In this document: positions 63,869 to 64,000 of the stretch, one piece after another
How the letters are laid out: every line of letters starts with the position of its first letter
How positions within the stretch are numbered: position 1 is the first letter of the stretch
Assembly: GCA_965240325.2 (NCBI GenBank)
Contig: OZ251228.1
Location: forward strand, 1,240,001-1,304,000
DNA: 64,000 nucleotides
Reading direction: 5' to 3'
Origin: Rebecca billardiae RCC1528
Lineage: Eukaryota > Haptophyta
The notes under the pieces: generated by a model
What the model saw: the letters and a program-made list of their open reading frames with translations, nothing else
The model's database searches: none
Told to the model about the DNA's origin: nothing
Made by a program: the position numbers and the translations under genes

Positions 63869-64000
63869 TATGGTGGGCCGTAGTTCGTGATTCTCCTGCT
63901 AGTGCTGATATACTTTGGTTCACTGATTCGAAGTCAATGCGGGTGGCAATCCAATTCTTGTATTTCAGACGATGAACAACACAGCCTGAAGAATAATATC

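Noticed and set aside
63867-64000. tRNA or other RNA gene anywhere in the window
   Set aside because: I looked for tRNA-like cloverleaf ends and rRNA-like blocks and recognised none; a covariance search would be needed to be sure.

Overview
This window is nuclear DNA from a GC-rich, intron-containing, flagellated alga. A haptophyte is my best guess, which is inference: no rRNA or organelle marker is present. The grounds are spliceosomal introns with a strong GTGCG donor bias, mitochondrial complex I and ciliary genes, a probable plastid-targeted FKBP, a formate/nitrite transporter, hydroxyproline-type SPPP surface proteins and many Golgi glycan enzymes. Nothing bacterial or viral dominates. 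I built exon models by eye: in each, exon phases close and GT-AG borders rejoin recognisable domains.

Layout. 1-4 kb: the 3' end of a DUF155/RMD1-type gene, then a 1,500-bp non-autonomous LTR retroelement with identical LTRs, 5-bp target duplication, PBS and PPT. 4-16 kb: an ankyrin-like protein; a minus-strand PA-like/seven-TM/TIR-like protein; an RBR-type E3 ligase; a JmjC protein; a secreted RTX-like repeat protein. 16.5-24.7 kb: NDUFA6 (complex I) divergent from a large CC2D2A gene (ciliary transition zone), then an ankyrin/F-box protein. 26-37.7 kb: a YbhE-type lactonase, a GT90 glycosyltransferase, an FKBP-CS fusion, an STPGR (axonemal) protein, syntaxin-16, an FNT transporter and a radical-SAM-fold protein lacking the usual cluster cysteines. 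39-47 kb: a pherophorin-like SPPP protein, a decayed FUT8-like gene, a 323-bp-arm inverted repeat and a GT4-type glycosyltransferase. 47-55.4 kb: GSK3 kinase, a sulfotransferase and a GT47 exostosin-like gene. 55.6-60 kb: a complete-looking PIF/Harbinger-type DNA transposon, abutting a 5'-truncated RCC1-repeat gene. 61-64 kb: two further TIR elements.

Themes. CC2D2A and the STPGR protein point to a working cilium. GT90, FUT8-like, GT4, sulfotransferase and GT47 genes within about 28 kb, with SPPP and RTX-like secreted proteins, suggest a secretory/cell-covering theme; whether they are functionally linked is inference. Several gene pairs are divergent with 150-350 bp between start codons, and short T-rich TTTTGG motifs recur near start codons. 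The least expected items are the mobile elements with intact boundaries, the PA-7TM-TIR-like architecture, the FKBP-CS fusion, the cysteine-less radical SAM protein and the strong GTGCG splice-donor bias.
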